DNA of 41,039 nt from an uncultured Anaerolineae bacterium (GTDB lineage: Bacteria > Chloroflexota > Anaerolineae > Anaerolineales > Villigracilaceae). The stretch covers positions 1-41,039 of the forward strand of contig CAINXK010000234.1 in assembly GCA_903854805.1 (NCBI GenBank), written 5' to 3'. The notes beneath the pieces are model-generated. The model made no database searches and was not told where the DNA came from. It saw nothing but the letters and a program-made list of their open reading frames with translations. Positions 24,378 through 32,158 of the stretch are shown piece after piece (the stretch's first letter is position 1; the number at the start of each line of letters is the position of its first letter). The position numbers were made by a program, and so were the translations under genes.

Positions 24378-24406
24378 CGATTAAGGAAAAACTTAATCGC
24401 ATTATA
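24378..24406 (-). promoter_or_regulatory. Promoter -10 and putative operator of the tungsten operon
   Basis: On the minus strand a perfect TATAAT (24406-24401) is followed at once by the inverted repeat CGATTAAG-6-CTTAATCG (24378-24399). The repeat overlaps the expected transcription start. No consensus -35 lies at 16-18 bases (TTGACC is 22 bases away), which suggests a weak or activator-dependent promoter. The repeat is a good candidate for the binding site of the regulator encoded next. Confidence 0.65.
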
Positions 24407-24795
24407 GTTTAACACAGCCACGCAACCCGGTCAATAATTTAATGCCACCTGTTTATGCCACTATCTGGCTAAAAACCGGCTGCCTGGTAATCCACTTTCT
24501 TGAATATAGTTGCGTTCTACCCCCTGATCACCGTGTCCCGGACGAGGCTCGTCTCCAGACTGAACAAGTTATTTCATCTGGCAGTCTGCCAAAAGGAATT
24601 TTAACAAGCGAACCCGTAACATCCGCCATTCCCTTTGCATCCCCACTGGCGGGAAAGGTTTTGTAGACACCGTTCTGGAAATCATAGCCTCCGATGAAAA
24701 CCAATCATCGCTTCAGAAACAGGTACAGGGGAGCGTGGAGCCCATTGAAGCATCATTTCTAATGATACTGTGCCTGCGGCTGGCCGATGGTTGTG
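24407..24795. other. Gene-free stretch between regulator and recD2, with a possible degraded frame
   Basis: No intact gene is recognised. On the plus strand a frame at 24442-24666 (with RLQTEQVISSGSLPKGIL and IPFASPLAGKV) and a shifted frame after it (VDTVLEIIASDENQSSLQKQ) look coding-like and could be one decayed gene. I cannot name a family, and the assignment is speculative. Confidence 0.3.
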
Positions 24796-27021
24796 CTAAT
24801 TCCCCGGTTTACTCAAACGCCAATCCAACGCCGTAAAACGCGGGGTAACATTATGGTTACGAACAGCAATACTAATGGCAGTGCGGCTGCCAGTCAAAAC
24901 ACAAAGTCGACGGGCGCGGGTGATGGCGGTATATAACAAATTACGCTGCAGCATCATGTAGTGCTGGGTCACAACCGGAATAACCACCACCGGGAATTCC
25001 GAGCCCTGAGCTTTGTGCACAGAGATAACGTAGGCCAGGGAAAGTTGGTCAGCTTCACTCCAATCGTAAAGTACTCTAAGCCCTTCGAAATCCACCTCGA
25101 GCGTGTGCTCAATCGGATCCAGTCCCTGGATAAAGCCAATATCGCCATTGTAAATATTCTTGTCGTAATTATTTTGAGTCTGCATAACCTTGTCACCCAC
25201 ACGGAAAGTGACCCCAAAGAGTCTGCGTTCCTGCTTACCGCTGGCGGGCGGGTTAAGTTTTTCCTGTAGACGTTCGTTTAGTGAAACAACACCGGCAGGT
25301 CCACGGTAGACAGGCGTCAGCACCTGGATGTCATGGACAGCATCAAAACCGAACTTCTGGGGGATCCTTTCAGATACCAGGTCAAGGACCCAGTCTGATG
25401 CCGCCGCAGCATCATCCGCCGAAAAGAGAAAAAAATCCCGATTATCTTTTGAAAATTCAGGCATTTTCCCCTGGTTGATCAAATGCGCATTTGTAATGAT
25501 CTGTGAGTCTGCAGCCTGCCGAAAAATGGTGATCAAACGTGTAACCGGTACAATCCCACTCGTAATCATATTGCGCAGCACATCGCCCGCGCCAACGGAT
25601 GGTAGCTGGTCAGTATCCCCTACAAACAAAACATGCGTGCCCGGGTGCAAAGCCTTGAGCAGATTATTCGTAAGCAGCAAATCAAGCATGGAGGCTTCAT
25701 CCACAACCAGGAAATCCACAGCCAACGGGTTCTCGTCGTTGCGCTTAAAACCTTCGATTGGAGAAAACTCTAGTAGTCGATGTATGGTGCTGGCAGCGTG
25801 GCCGGTTGCTTCGGCCAGGCGTTTGGCAGCTCGCCCTGTGGGAGATGCCAGGGCATAGCTTTTACCCTGGGCCTCCAATGCAGTGATCAACGCTTTCAAA
25901 CAAGTGGTCTTGCCTGTACCTGGTCCACCCGTCAGGATGCTGACCTTAGACGAAAGAGCCACGTGCACCGCAGCCTGCTGCTCGATGGACAGACTCGCAT
26001 CAGGAAACGCCAACTGAATGCCGCCCCCGGCAGGCTGCGGCGCGCGAACCAACGCTTTCAAACGCTCCGCAACACCTTTCTCCCCAAGATACAAAGGAGT
26101 CAGATAAATAACAGCAGCACCATAACCAGCTTGCGGTTCTGCAACCGCTTTCGTTATGCGCGCACCATCCACACCCGGAAGTGGAACCACTTCCAAACGA
26201 ATACGTTCATCCTGCGCCAGACGTTCGAATGCAAGAGGAATCAAATCCGACGCCACACCCAACAGCTCAATCGCCCGCCCGGTCAGCATTTCTCTGGGAG
26301 CATATACATGACCATCATTGATCAATTCATTCAAAGCAAAAACAATACCCGCCTCAATTCGAGATGGGTGATCAGGAGCCAACCCCAATGCCTGAGCAAT
26401 GCGGTCAGCTGTCTTAAAACCAATCCCATAGATATCGCGTTCCAACTGGTATGGGTTTTTTTGAACGATTTCAAGCGCTGTATCGCCGTATTGCTTATAA
26501 ATTTTGACCGCCAGGTTAGTGCTGACACCATGTGCATGCAAAAAGACCATGATCTCTTTGACATGTTTTTGCTCATCCCAGGCAGCCGTTATTTTCGCGG
26601 TCCGGTCCTGCCCAATCCCCGGAACCTCTAATAGACGCTGCGGAAAACGCTCAATAATATCGAAGGTTTCTTCTTTAAAGCTGGCCACAATACGCTCGGC
26701 CAGTCTGGGGCCGATACCCTTAATCATGCCCGAACCAAGGTAACTTTCGATTCCTGCCACGCTGGCGGGTAGTGTTTGTTCACAGATTTCAACCTTAAAC
26801 TGCATACCGTGCTTGGGATGGGTATCCCAGGCACCTTGCAGACGCAAATGTTCCCCCGCAGAAAGTTCCGGCAGATTGCCGACTACCGTAGCAAGGCCAT
26901 CGAAACCCACTCCAGGGGTACGCTGGTGTTGGGATACCTCCGGGCGCAGGCGCAGGACGGTATACCCATTTTCAGGGTTATAGTAGGTGATACGCTCAAT
27001 CGTGCCGGAGATTTTATCCAT
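24796..27021 (-). CDS. recD2: RecD2-type 5'-3' DNA helicase
   Basis: This 741-residue superfamily 1B helicase is of the RecD/TraA type found without RecBC, involved in replication-fork and repair work. The N-terminal OB part (ISGTIERITYYNPENGYTVL) and the helix-hairpin-helix region (MIKGIGPRLAERIVASF, LLEVPGIGQDRTAKI, DIYGIGFKTADRIA) are typical. The helicase core has motif I LTGGPGTGKTTCLKALI, motif Ia SPTGRAAKRLAEATG, motif II VDEASMLD, motif III VGDTDQLPSVGAGDVL, and the C-terminal SVHKAQGSEFPVV and YTAITRARRL. The start is taken as ATG 27021; a TTG one codon earlier is also possible. A TATACT about 9 bases before the ATG hints at a leaderless transcript. It is divergent from the TetR gene. 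No recB or recC is nearby. Confidence 0.95.
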   Translation of the reverse strand: MDKISGTIERITYYNPENGYTVLRLRPEVSQHQRTPGVGFDGLATVVGNLPELSAGEHLRLQGAWDTHPKHGMQFKVEICEQTLPASVAGIESYLGSGMIKGIGPRLAERIVASFKEETFDIIERFPQRLLEVPGIGQDRTAKITAAWDEQKHVKEIMVFLHAHGVSTNLAVKIYKQYGDTALEIVQKNPYQLERDIYGIGFKTADRIAQALGLAPDHPSRIEAGIVFALNELINDGHVYAPREMLTGRAIELLGVASDLIPLAFERLAQDERIRLEVVPLPGVDGARITKAVAEPQAGYGAAVIYLTPLYLGEKGVAERLKALVRAPQPAGGGIQLAFPDASLSIEQQAAVHVALSSKVSILTGGPGTGKTTCLKALITALEAQGKSYALASPTGRAAKRLAEATGHAASTIHRLLEFSPIEGFKRNDENPLAVDFLVVDEASMLDLLLTNNLLKALHPGTHVLFVGDTDQLPSVGAGDVLRNMITSGIVPVTRLITIFRQAADSQIITNAHLINQGKMPEFSKDNRDFFLFSADDAAAASDWVLDLVSERIPQKFGFDAVHDIQVLTPVYRGPAGVVSLNERLQEKLNPPASGKQERRLFGVTFRVGDKVMQTQNNYDKNIYNGDIGFIQGLDPIEHTLEVDFEGLRVLYDWSEADQLSLAYVISVHKAQGSEFPVVVIPVVTQHYMMLQRNLLYTAITRARRLCVLTGSRTAISIAVRNHNVTPRFTALDWRLSKPGN

Positions 27022-27089
27022 CAAGATAAAGTATACACGGCTATGCCAGCCGGATGGTAATTCCTTTGGGCAGATCTACCGATCAGGAC

Positions 27090-27124
27090 TTGACGCCCAG
27101 TGTACCGAATGGTACACTGGGCGT
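27090..27124 (+). promoter_or_regulatory. Promoter and operator of the TetR gene, predicted leaderless
   Basis: TTGACG (27090-27095) and TACACT (27113-27118) are 17 bases apart. A perfect 14-bp inverted repeat, ACGCCCAGTGTACC and its complement with a GAAT centre (27093-27124), covers the spacer and -10 and ends directly before the ATG at 27125. There is no Shine-Dalgarno sequence, and the ATG is where transcription should begin, so the mRNA is probably leaderless and self-repressed. Confidence 0.8.
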
Positions 27125-27694
27125 ATGGATGATAACCGTTCGCGTATACTGGCATGTGCACTCGATCTGTTCGCGGCGCGAGGCTATGACGCTGTAGGTG
27201 TGCAGGAAGTAGCCGATGCGGCCGGCTTGAAAAAACCGACCCTCTATCATTACTTCGGCAGCAAGCGTGGTCTATTAGAAACCCTGCTAAATGAAAACTT
27301 TGTCGAATTGTTTGACTCGCTTGAATCAGCAGCTGTCTATCATCGTGACGTAAAAACATCGCTAAGCGCAATGGCAATCGAATACTTCAGATTCGCAGAA
27401 AAACACCAGAAATTTTACCGTATGCAGCTCTCCATGTGGTTTGCACCTCCTGAAAGCACGGCTTTTGCTGCCATTAGTGCAGTTAACCAAAAACAGCAGC
27501 TGCTGCTCGAAACTTTCTTCATGAGGGCATCTGAAGATCATGGCAACATGAAGGAACGACAACGGGCGTACGCAGCTACCTTTCTGGGTATGCTCAATAC
27601 ATATATTTCGATCAGCCTGAATGGTTTTACTAATCTGGATGAAAACCTGGCGCAAAACGCCGTTCACCAGTTTATGCATGGCATTTTTTCATAA
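27125..27694 (+). CDS. TetR/AcrR-family transcriptional regulator
   Basis: This 189-residue repressor has an N-terminal TetR helix-turn-helix at about residues 5-50 (ILACALDLFAARGYDAVGVQ, EVADAAGLKKPTLYHYFGSK). The alpha-helical ligand-binding region after it is variable and gives no substrate clue (FYRMQLSMWFAPPEST, AYAATFLGMLNTYIS). I start at ATG 27125 because it directly abuts the operator/promoter described and yields the canonical distance to the HTH. The open frame upstream has no support. It is divergent from recD2 and 74 bases upstream of the GH13 gene. Autoregulation is strongly suggested by the palindrome; control of the neighbours is possible but unproven. Confidence 0.92.
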   Translation: MDDNRSRILACALDLFAARGYDAVGVQEVADAAGLKKPTLYHYFGSKRGLLETLLNENFVELFDSLESAAVYHRDVKTSLSAMAIEYFRFAEKHQKFYRMQLSMWFAPPESTAFAAISAVNQKQQLLLETFFMRASEDHGNMKERQRAYAATFLGMLNTYISISLNGFTNLDENLAQNAVHQFMHGIFS

Positions 27695-27768
27695 CCAGGA
27701 TCGTCTCGGCAATATTTTTTTGCCCCATTTATATACCAACCGGTAAGTACAATAAGGAGTAATTCTTT

Positions 27769-29127
27769 ATGCAACCAGAGTGGGCCCAAGATGCCCTTTT
27801 TTATCATATTTACCCATTGGGGTTTTGCGGCGCACCGGAAATCAATGACCCACACTCCGCTCCGCAGTCACGTCTCGAAAAAATTCAAGACTGGATCCCG
27901 CATATGCAAGAAATCGGGATCAATGCACTTTACCTTGGCCCACTGTTTGAATCCAACACGCATGGCTATGATACAACTGATTACTATCACCTTGACCGGC
28001 GACTGGGAACCGATGAGACTCTCATCAAGCTTATCCGCGAGCTGCACGCCAATGGTATTCGTGTGATCCTGGATGGAGTCTTCAATCACGTAGGGCGAAA
28101 TTTTTGGGCCTTTCGCGATGTTCTCCAATATGGTCAAAATTCACGCTACTGTGACTGGTTTGAAGGGCTGCATTTCAGTGGGCACAGCCCGCTTGGCGAT
28201 CCATTCACATACGAAACCTGGCAGGGTCATCACGAACTGGTAAAACTCAACCTGAACAACCAGGAATCCCAACAACATCTACTCGGGGCAGTCCGCTATT
28301 GGATCGAGGAGTTTGGAATTGATGGTATTCGCCTGGATACAGCCGACTGTCTGAACCTGAATTTTCAAAAGGAACTCTCTGCCTTTACTTCCACCCTGCG
28401 CTCTGATTTTTGGCTGATGGGAGAGGTTGTCCATGGCGATTATCGCCACTGGGTTAATCCTGAAACGCTGCATTCCGTCACAAACTATGAGTGTTACAAA
28501 GGATTGTATTCCAGCTTTGTTGACAAAAATTTCTTTGAAATCGCGTATTCTGTGAACCGCCAATTCGGTGAACAAGGCATCTATCGTAACTTACCATTGT
28601 ATAACTTCGTAGATAATCACGATGTCGATCGCGTTGCCAGCAGACTTCAAAACCAGGCCCACCTATACCCGATGTACTGCCTCTTGTTCACAATACCAGG
28701 GATTCCTTCCATATATTATGGCAGCGAATGGGGCCTGGCTGGCTTACGCACAAAGACCAGCGACCAGGCGCTCCGGCCGAGCCTCGAGCTGGACAACCTG
28801 CGCCAACACGCCCCACAACCTGATTTACCCAACACAATCCAAAAGCTGTCCCACATCCGCAGCAACTCAACGGCCCTGCGCAGAGGCAGCTATCAACAGC
28901 TGCTGGTCAAACCGGAACAGCTGGCTTTTATCCGCCAGACCGCAGATCAGACCGTAATCGTGCAGATCAACGCCAGCGATGAACCTGCCAAATTTGATCT
29001 TCCGACCTCAGTTTTGAACTGCAACCATGTGTCGGACCTGCTCAATGATGGAGAAATAATCGAAATTGCCAATGACCGCCTGATAACCACAGTATTCCCA
29101 CACTGGGCCCGGATACTAACTTTGTAA
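27769..29127 (+). CDS. Glycoside hydrolase family 13 (alpha-amylase-like) enzyme
   Basis: This 452-residue cytoplasmic enzyme has no signal peptide and starts after AAGGAG. The GH13 regions are clear: VILDGVFNHVG (region I), GIRLDTADCL with nucleophile Asp190 (II), LMGEVVHGD with acid/base Glu219 (III) and FVDNHDVDR with Asp285 (IV). The N-terminal FYHIYPLGFCGAP opening resembles the maltodextrin glucosidase/neopullulanase and trehalose-related subgroups. It acts on alpha-glucans or alpha-glucosides by family; exact specificity cannot be read. The C-terminal beta domain ends at TVFPHWARILTL. Its last 12 bases overlap the convergent acetyltransferase gene. It may share a transcript with the TetR gene, but a small T-rich hairpin-like stretch lies between them. 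Confidence 0.92.
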   Translation: MQPEWAQDALFYHIYPLGFCGAPEINDPHSAPQSRLEKIQDWIPHMQEIGINALYLGPLFESNTHGYDTTDYYHLDRRLGTDETLIKLIRELHANGIRVILDGVFNHVGRNFWAFRDVLQYGQNSRYCDWFEGLHFSGHSPLGDPFTYETWQGHHELVKLNLNNQESQQHLLGAVRYWIEEFGIDGIRLDTADCLNLNFQKELSAFTSTLRSDFWLMGEVVHGDYRHWVNPETLHSVTNYECYKGLYSSFVDKNFFEIAYSVNRQFGEQGIYRNLPLYNFVDNHDVDRVASRLQNQAHLYPMYCLLFTIPGIPSIYYGSEWGLAGLRTKTSDQALRPSLELDNLRQHAPQPDLPNTIQKLSHIRSNSTALRRGSYQQLLVKPEQLAFIRQTADQTVIVQINASDEPAKFDLPTSVLNCNHVSDLLNDGEIIEIANDRLITTVFPHWARILTL

Positions 29128-29409
29128 CAAGTCTTGATAATCGGCATGCCGATCAATGTAACCTGCCACGAACCAACAAACTGGCACAACCTTAAACATT
29201 TTTTCACGCGCGTAATCCAAACCAGCACGGGCAAGTTGGCTGCCAATACCTCGGCCCTCCAATTCGGGAGGCACTTCGGTATGTATTATCAGCATGGTAT
29301 CGCCTTTCAGCAGATATTCCAATACCGCTATTTTTCCATCCAGTGCCAGTTCGAAACGACAAATGGCAGACTTGTGGTGAACTTCCGATGATTGCGACTG
29401 ATCTGTCAT
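29116..29409 (-). CDS. Small GNAT-fold acetyltransferase, YjdJ/COG2388 type
   Basis: This 97-residue protein contains the short GNAT core typical of COG2388: FELALDGKIAVLEYLLKGD, then MLIIHTEVPPELEGRGIGSQ with the acetyl-CoA pyrophosphate-binding GRGIGSQLA loop, then VVPVCWFVAGYI. Proteins of this group are single-domain N-acetyltransferases, and most have no known substrate. The ATG lies one base after the preceding gene's stop, so it is the last gene of the degV operon. Its stop region overlaps the end of the convergent glycosidase gene by 12 bases. Confidence 0.88.
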   Translation of the reverse strand: MTDQSQSSEVHHKSAICRFELALDGKIAVLEYLLKGDTMLIIHTEVPPELEGRGIGSQLARAGLDYAREKMFKVVPVCWFVAGYIDRHADYQDLLQS

Positions 29410-29410
29410 G

Positions 29411-29884
29411 TTAACCCTGTTTCAGAGATAATTTCATCCCCAAATGAGACCCAGTAAAGCCCAAACGCTCATAAAATCGATGGGCATCCTTCCTCGTATG
29501 GTGCGTGGTCAACTGAAGAATATGCGCCCCGTGCTGGCGAGCCCGCTCAATAGCCCATTCCATCATGCATTTCCCAATTCCCTGACCGCGCAGATGTTCA
29601 TCCACGCGGACCGATTCAACCTGAGCACGCAGACCACCCTTGTAACTGAGTGATGGGATATAAATCAGTTGTAAAGACCCTACAATATGCCCAGATAATT
29701 CGGCAACAATCAATTCAAAAAATGAGCTGCCTTCTATCATCTCAAAAGCTTCAAAATAGCAATCTGGCAGGGGCAGTTTATAATCTTCTCGCTGACGGCC
29801 AAGCTCATCATCAGCGAGCATGCGAACAATCTCAGGTAGATCATCACGGATAGCCAGGCGAAAGATAATATCTGCGGTCATCAT
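29411..29884 (-). CDS. GNAT-family N-acetyltransferase
   Basis: This 157-residue protein has a full GNAT domain: FRLAIRDDLPEIVRMLADDE (A-domain start), FFELIVAELSGHIVGSLQLI, then VESVRVDEHLRGQGIGKCMM with the acetyl-CoA motif RGQGIG, and TTHHTRKDAHRFYERLGF with the conserved Tyr near the C-terminus. The start ATG overlaps the TGA of the agmatinase gene (ATGA), giving tight coupling. A second in-frame Met follows directly. The substrate is unknown. Placement behind an amine-releasing ureohydrolase makes a polyamine or amino compound a reasonable guess, though this is only context. Confidence 0.9.
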   Translation of the reverse strand: MMTADIIFRLAIRDDLPEIVRMLADDELGRQREDYKLPLPDCYFEAFEMIEGSSFFELIVAELSGHIVGSLQLIYIPSLSYKGGLRAQVESVRVDEHLRGQGIGKCMMEWAIERARQHGAHILQLTTHHTRKDAHRFYERLGFTGSHLGMKLSLKQG

Positions 29885-30771
29885 TTTTTACCTCGTTCAA
29901 CAACGGCAATAAATTCCATAATGATCTTGAGCGCCGCAAAAACGGTAGCTTCGGATGGATCCAGCGGCGGGGCGACTTCGACCATATCCAGGCCTATAAG
30001 CGGCAGACCCTGCAAAGTCTTCAGCAGGGTTAATACTTCGCGCATGCACAACCCTCCAAAATCAGGAATACCGGTACCGGGCGCAGCCGATGGGTCAAGG
30101 GCATCGATATCGAAAGAGACGTGGACAGCGTCACAACCAGCCAATACACGCCGCACCTCGTCTGCAACGATTTTCATGCCGCGGTCAGCTACATCAGCCG
30201 CAGTAAAGACATGCAGCCCGCCGTTCTCGATCAGATCGATTTCCTGCGCTTCCCAGGAACGCAAACCGATCATACAGACGTCATTTGGATCAATCCCGAA
30301 TTCCAGACCGCGACGTAAAACGCAGGCGTGCGAAAGACGCGATCCATCAAAATCGTCACATAAATCCGGGTGGGCATCCACCCAAAGCACACCTAGACGC
30401 TTACCTGCATTGCGCTGCCGCTGTCCAGCGAAAACCGGGATACTAACGGAATGATCTCCTCCCAATGTAATAAGCACATTTGGAATATTTGCAACGATTT
30501 CTGTTATGTGGGCAAAACCAGATTCAATGTCATCAATCTGGATATCGCCCAAATCGCAGATACTCAGGCCACTCAGGCGGGTACGGTCTTCACTAAAGGG
30601 AGTCAGGTGCCTGGACCAGAAACGGATACGTTCCGGGCCACGTGCCGCTCCCAACCGGGCACTGGCAAGACCATCAAATGGAATACCGATCACGCTGAAA
30701 TCGGCTTCTGCGGGCAAAATACCAGGGCGATGCAAATCCGCCCATAATGAGTGCGTACCTTCCAAGGTCAT
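29881..30771 (-). CDS. speB: Agmatinase/arginase-family ureohydrolase
   Basis: This 296-residue binuclear manganese enzyme would hydrolyse agmatine to putrescine and urea, or a related guanidino compound. The metal ligands are all present: His107 in TLGGDHSVS, Asp132/His134/Asp136 in VDAHPDLCDD, and the two Asp of HVSFDIDALDPSAAPGTG. The end LPLIGLDMVEVAPPLDPSE is typical of agmatinases. I start at ATG 30771, which overlaps the degV stop (ATGA); a longer open frame reaches 30801 within degV but is less likely. The agmatinase assignment over formiminoglutamase or guanidinobutyrase is probable, not proven. It forms one operon with degV and two acetyltransferases. Confidence 0.88.
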   Translation of the reverse strand: MTLEGTHSLWADLHRPGILPAEADFSVIGIPFDGLASARLGAARGPERIRFWSRHLTPFSEDRTRLSGLSICDLGDIQIDDIESGFAHITEIVANIPNVLITLGGDHSVSIPVFAGQRQRNAGKRLGVLWVDAHPDLCDDFDGSRLSHACVLRRGLEFGIDPNDVCMIGLRSWEAQEIDLIENGGLHVFTAADVADRGMKIVADEVRRVLAGCDAVHVSFDIDALDPSAAPGTGIPDFGGLCMREVLTLLKTLQGLPLIGLDMVEVAPPLDPSEATVFAALKIIMEFIAVVERGKK

Positions 30772-31640
30772 GATTCTTCCCCAATAACCGGATAGAAACA
30801 CAGGCCCGTGGTTCCTGGACCAGTATGGACCGCCAGTGCCGGCGATAGCTCTGCAATAAATGATTCAACCACATTCAATTTTGCTTCAGCGATTTCCTTA
30901 AGTTTTTGGGCCTCTTCCAGGGCGCCAGCATGCACGTAAGCGATCTTTACCTTGTGTTGCCCAATGGCTTCGCCAACATACTCGGCCATGTCGTTGTAAG
31001 CCTGATGCCGTGAATGCGCCATACCAAGGGCCACAATCATTCCGTCCTTCATACCGATCAGCGGTTTGATGTTGAGCAGCGAGCCCACGAGACGCTTTGC
31101 CATGCCAATCCGCCCACCCAAATACAGATATTTAAGCGTATCGGCAGTCTGGATCATGCGAGTAATCGGGATCAAACGCCGAACCTGCGCCAGGATTTGG
31201 TCCATGCTGGCACCCGCCAGAGCGGCGCGAGCAGATTCAATCGCAATCCAGCCCTGGCAAAGCGAAACGTTTTGGGTATCCACCACTTCCAAACGGACTT
31301 TGGGATATTGCTCGGTGATCATGGATTGGGCTACCCGCGCAGCCTGATAGGCGCCACTGCCGCGGGATGTCATATGAATACTTAATATTTCGTTGCTACC
31401 ATTGGAAATCAGGTCCTGGTACGCATGAAGATAATCGCCGGGACCAGGGCTGGCGGTTGTGGGCAAAGTATCAGCGCCCGCCAACCAGCGCAGAAACTCA
31501 TCACGTTGGATAGTAACAAGATCACGTAATACTTCCTCGCCACGATGGATGTAATAAGCCACAGTCCGAATTGCAATCTGATCAATCAGGTTTTCCGGAA
31601 TACTGGCACAACTATCCGTTACCACTGCTACAGTAGACAT
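30768..31640 (-). CDS. DegV-family fatty-acid-binding protein
   Basis: This 290-residue protein has the DegV fold. It shows VAVVTDSCASIPENL at the N-terminus, LPTTASPGPGDYLHAYQDL with the lipid-headgroup Thr/Ser region, ILSIHMTSRGSGAYQAA, VVDTQNVSLCQG and the C-terminal IGQHKVKIAYVHAGALEEA. Family members (FakB) carry fatty acids for the FakA kinase. I see no fakA in the window, so the partner is elsewhere or absent. The start follows GAGAGGAG. It is the first gene of a four-gene operon whose members overlap or abut by 1-4 bases. Confidence 0.92.
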   Translation of the reverse strand: MSTVAVVTDSCASIPENLIDQIAIRTVAYYIHRGEEVLRDLVTIQRDEFLRWLAGADTLPTTASPGPGDYLHAYQDLISNGSNEILSIHMTSRGSGAYQAARVAQSMITEQYPKVRLEVVDTQNVSLCQGWIAIESARAALAGASMDQILAQVRRLIPITRMIQTADTLKYLYLGGRIGMAKRLVGSLLNIKPLIGMKDGMIVALGMAHSRHQAYNDMAEYVGEAIGQHKVKIAYVHAGALEEAQKLKEIAEAKLNVVESFIAELSPALAVHTGPGTTGLCFYPVIGEES

Positions 31641-31742
31641 AGATCACTCCTCTCGTTTTCATCCAATAATATTATACTGTTTATGGGTGTTGTAAATTAA
31701 CAACCCGGCAAAAACAATGGTATTATGGCAAGGGAAAATTTC

Positions 31743-32156
31743 ATGGACAAAACCAGGTATATTGAGCGAATTTTAGAAACAGAAAACTTGACAGATAATC
31801 TTGAAGACGATGACGCAAACGTCCTTCTGGATTGGGGGCTCAGCCGTCTGGATGTGGTCATCGGGGAAACAGGCGACGAAGAAGTGGCTGGAACCCAGAT
31901 TTTAGCCTTGATGAACATCATGAGAACCATTAACCGGATCATTGGCAACTTCCCGAATTCATCCTCCGAAGGTGTTCAGGATTTCATTAAATGGTATGAC
32001 GCCGCCTTCGCTACCACCCATGGGACAGATGCAATTGAGTACGAAACGATTGCCGCCCAATTGACGGACATGTCACCGGCAGGCGCCCTGCTTTTTTTGC
32101 TAACCTGGTTGCCATCTTCCAAATCGACTGATTTACCCGTAGAACAAGGAGAATAA
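31743..32156 (+). CDS. Uncharacterised small helical protein upstream of a PLD-like gene
   Basis: This 137-residue protein is predicted to be mostly helical and acidic at the N-terminus (RILETENLTDNLEDDDANVL). It has no Cys, signal peptide or clear membrane segment, though MSPAGALLFLLTWLPSS near the C-terminus is hydrophobic. I chose ATG 31743 because AAGGGA lies at the right distance; an in-frame ATG at 31725 would add six residues. The next gene starts 2 bases after the stop, so the two are co-transcribed. I do not recognise the family. Confidence 0.7.
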   Translation: MDKTRYIERILETENLTDNLEDDDANVLLDWGLSRLDVVIGETGDEEVAGTQILALMNIMRTINRIIGNFPNSSSEGVQDFIKWYDAAFATTHGTDAIEYETIAAQLTDMSPAGALLFLLTWLPSSKSTDLPVEQGE

Positions 32157-32158
32157 GC

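Noticed and set aside
25780..26631. 283-codon open frame on the plus strand
   Set aside because: It is antisense to recD2, whose helicase motifs are intact on the other strand; the composition is basic and motif-free.
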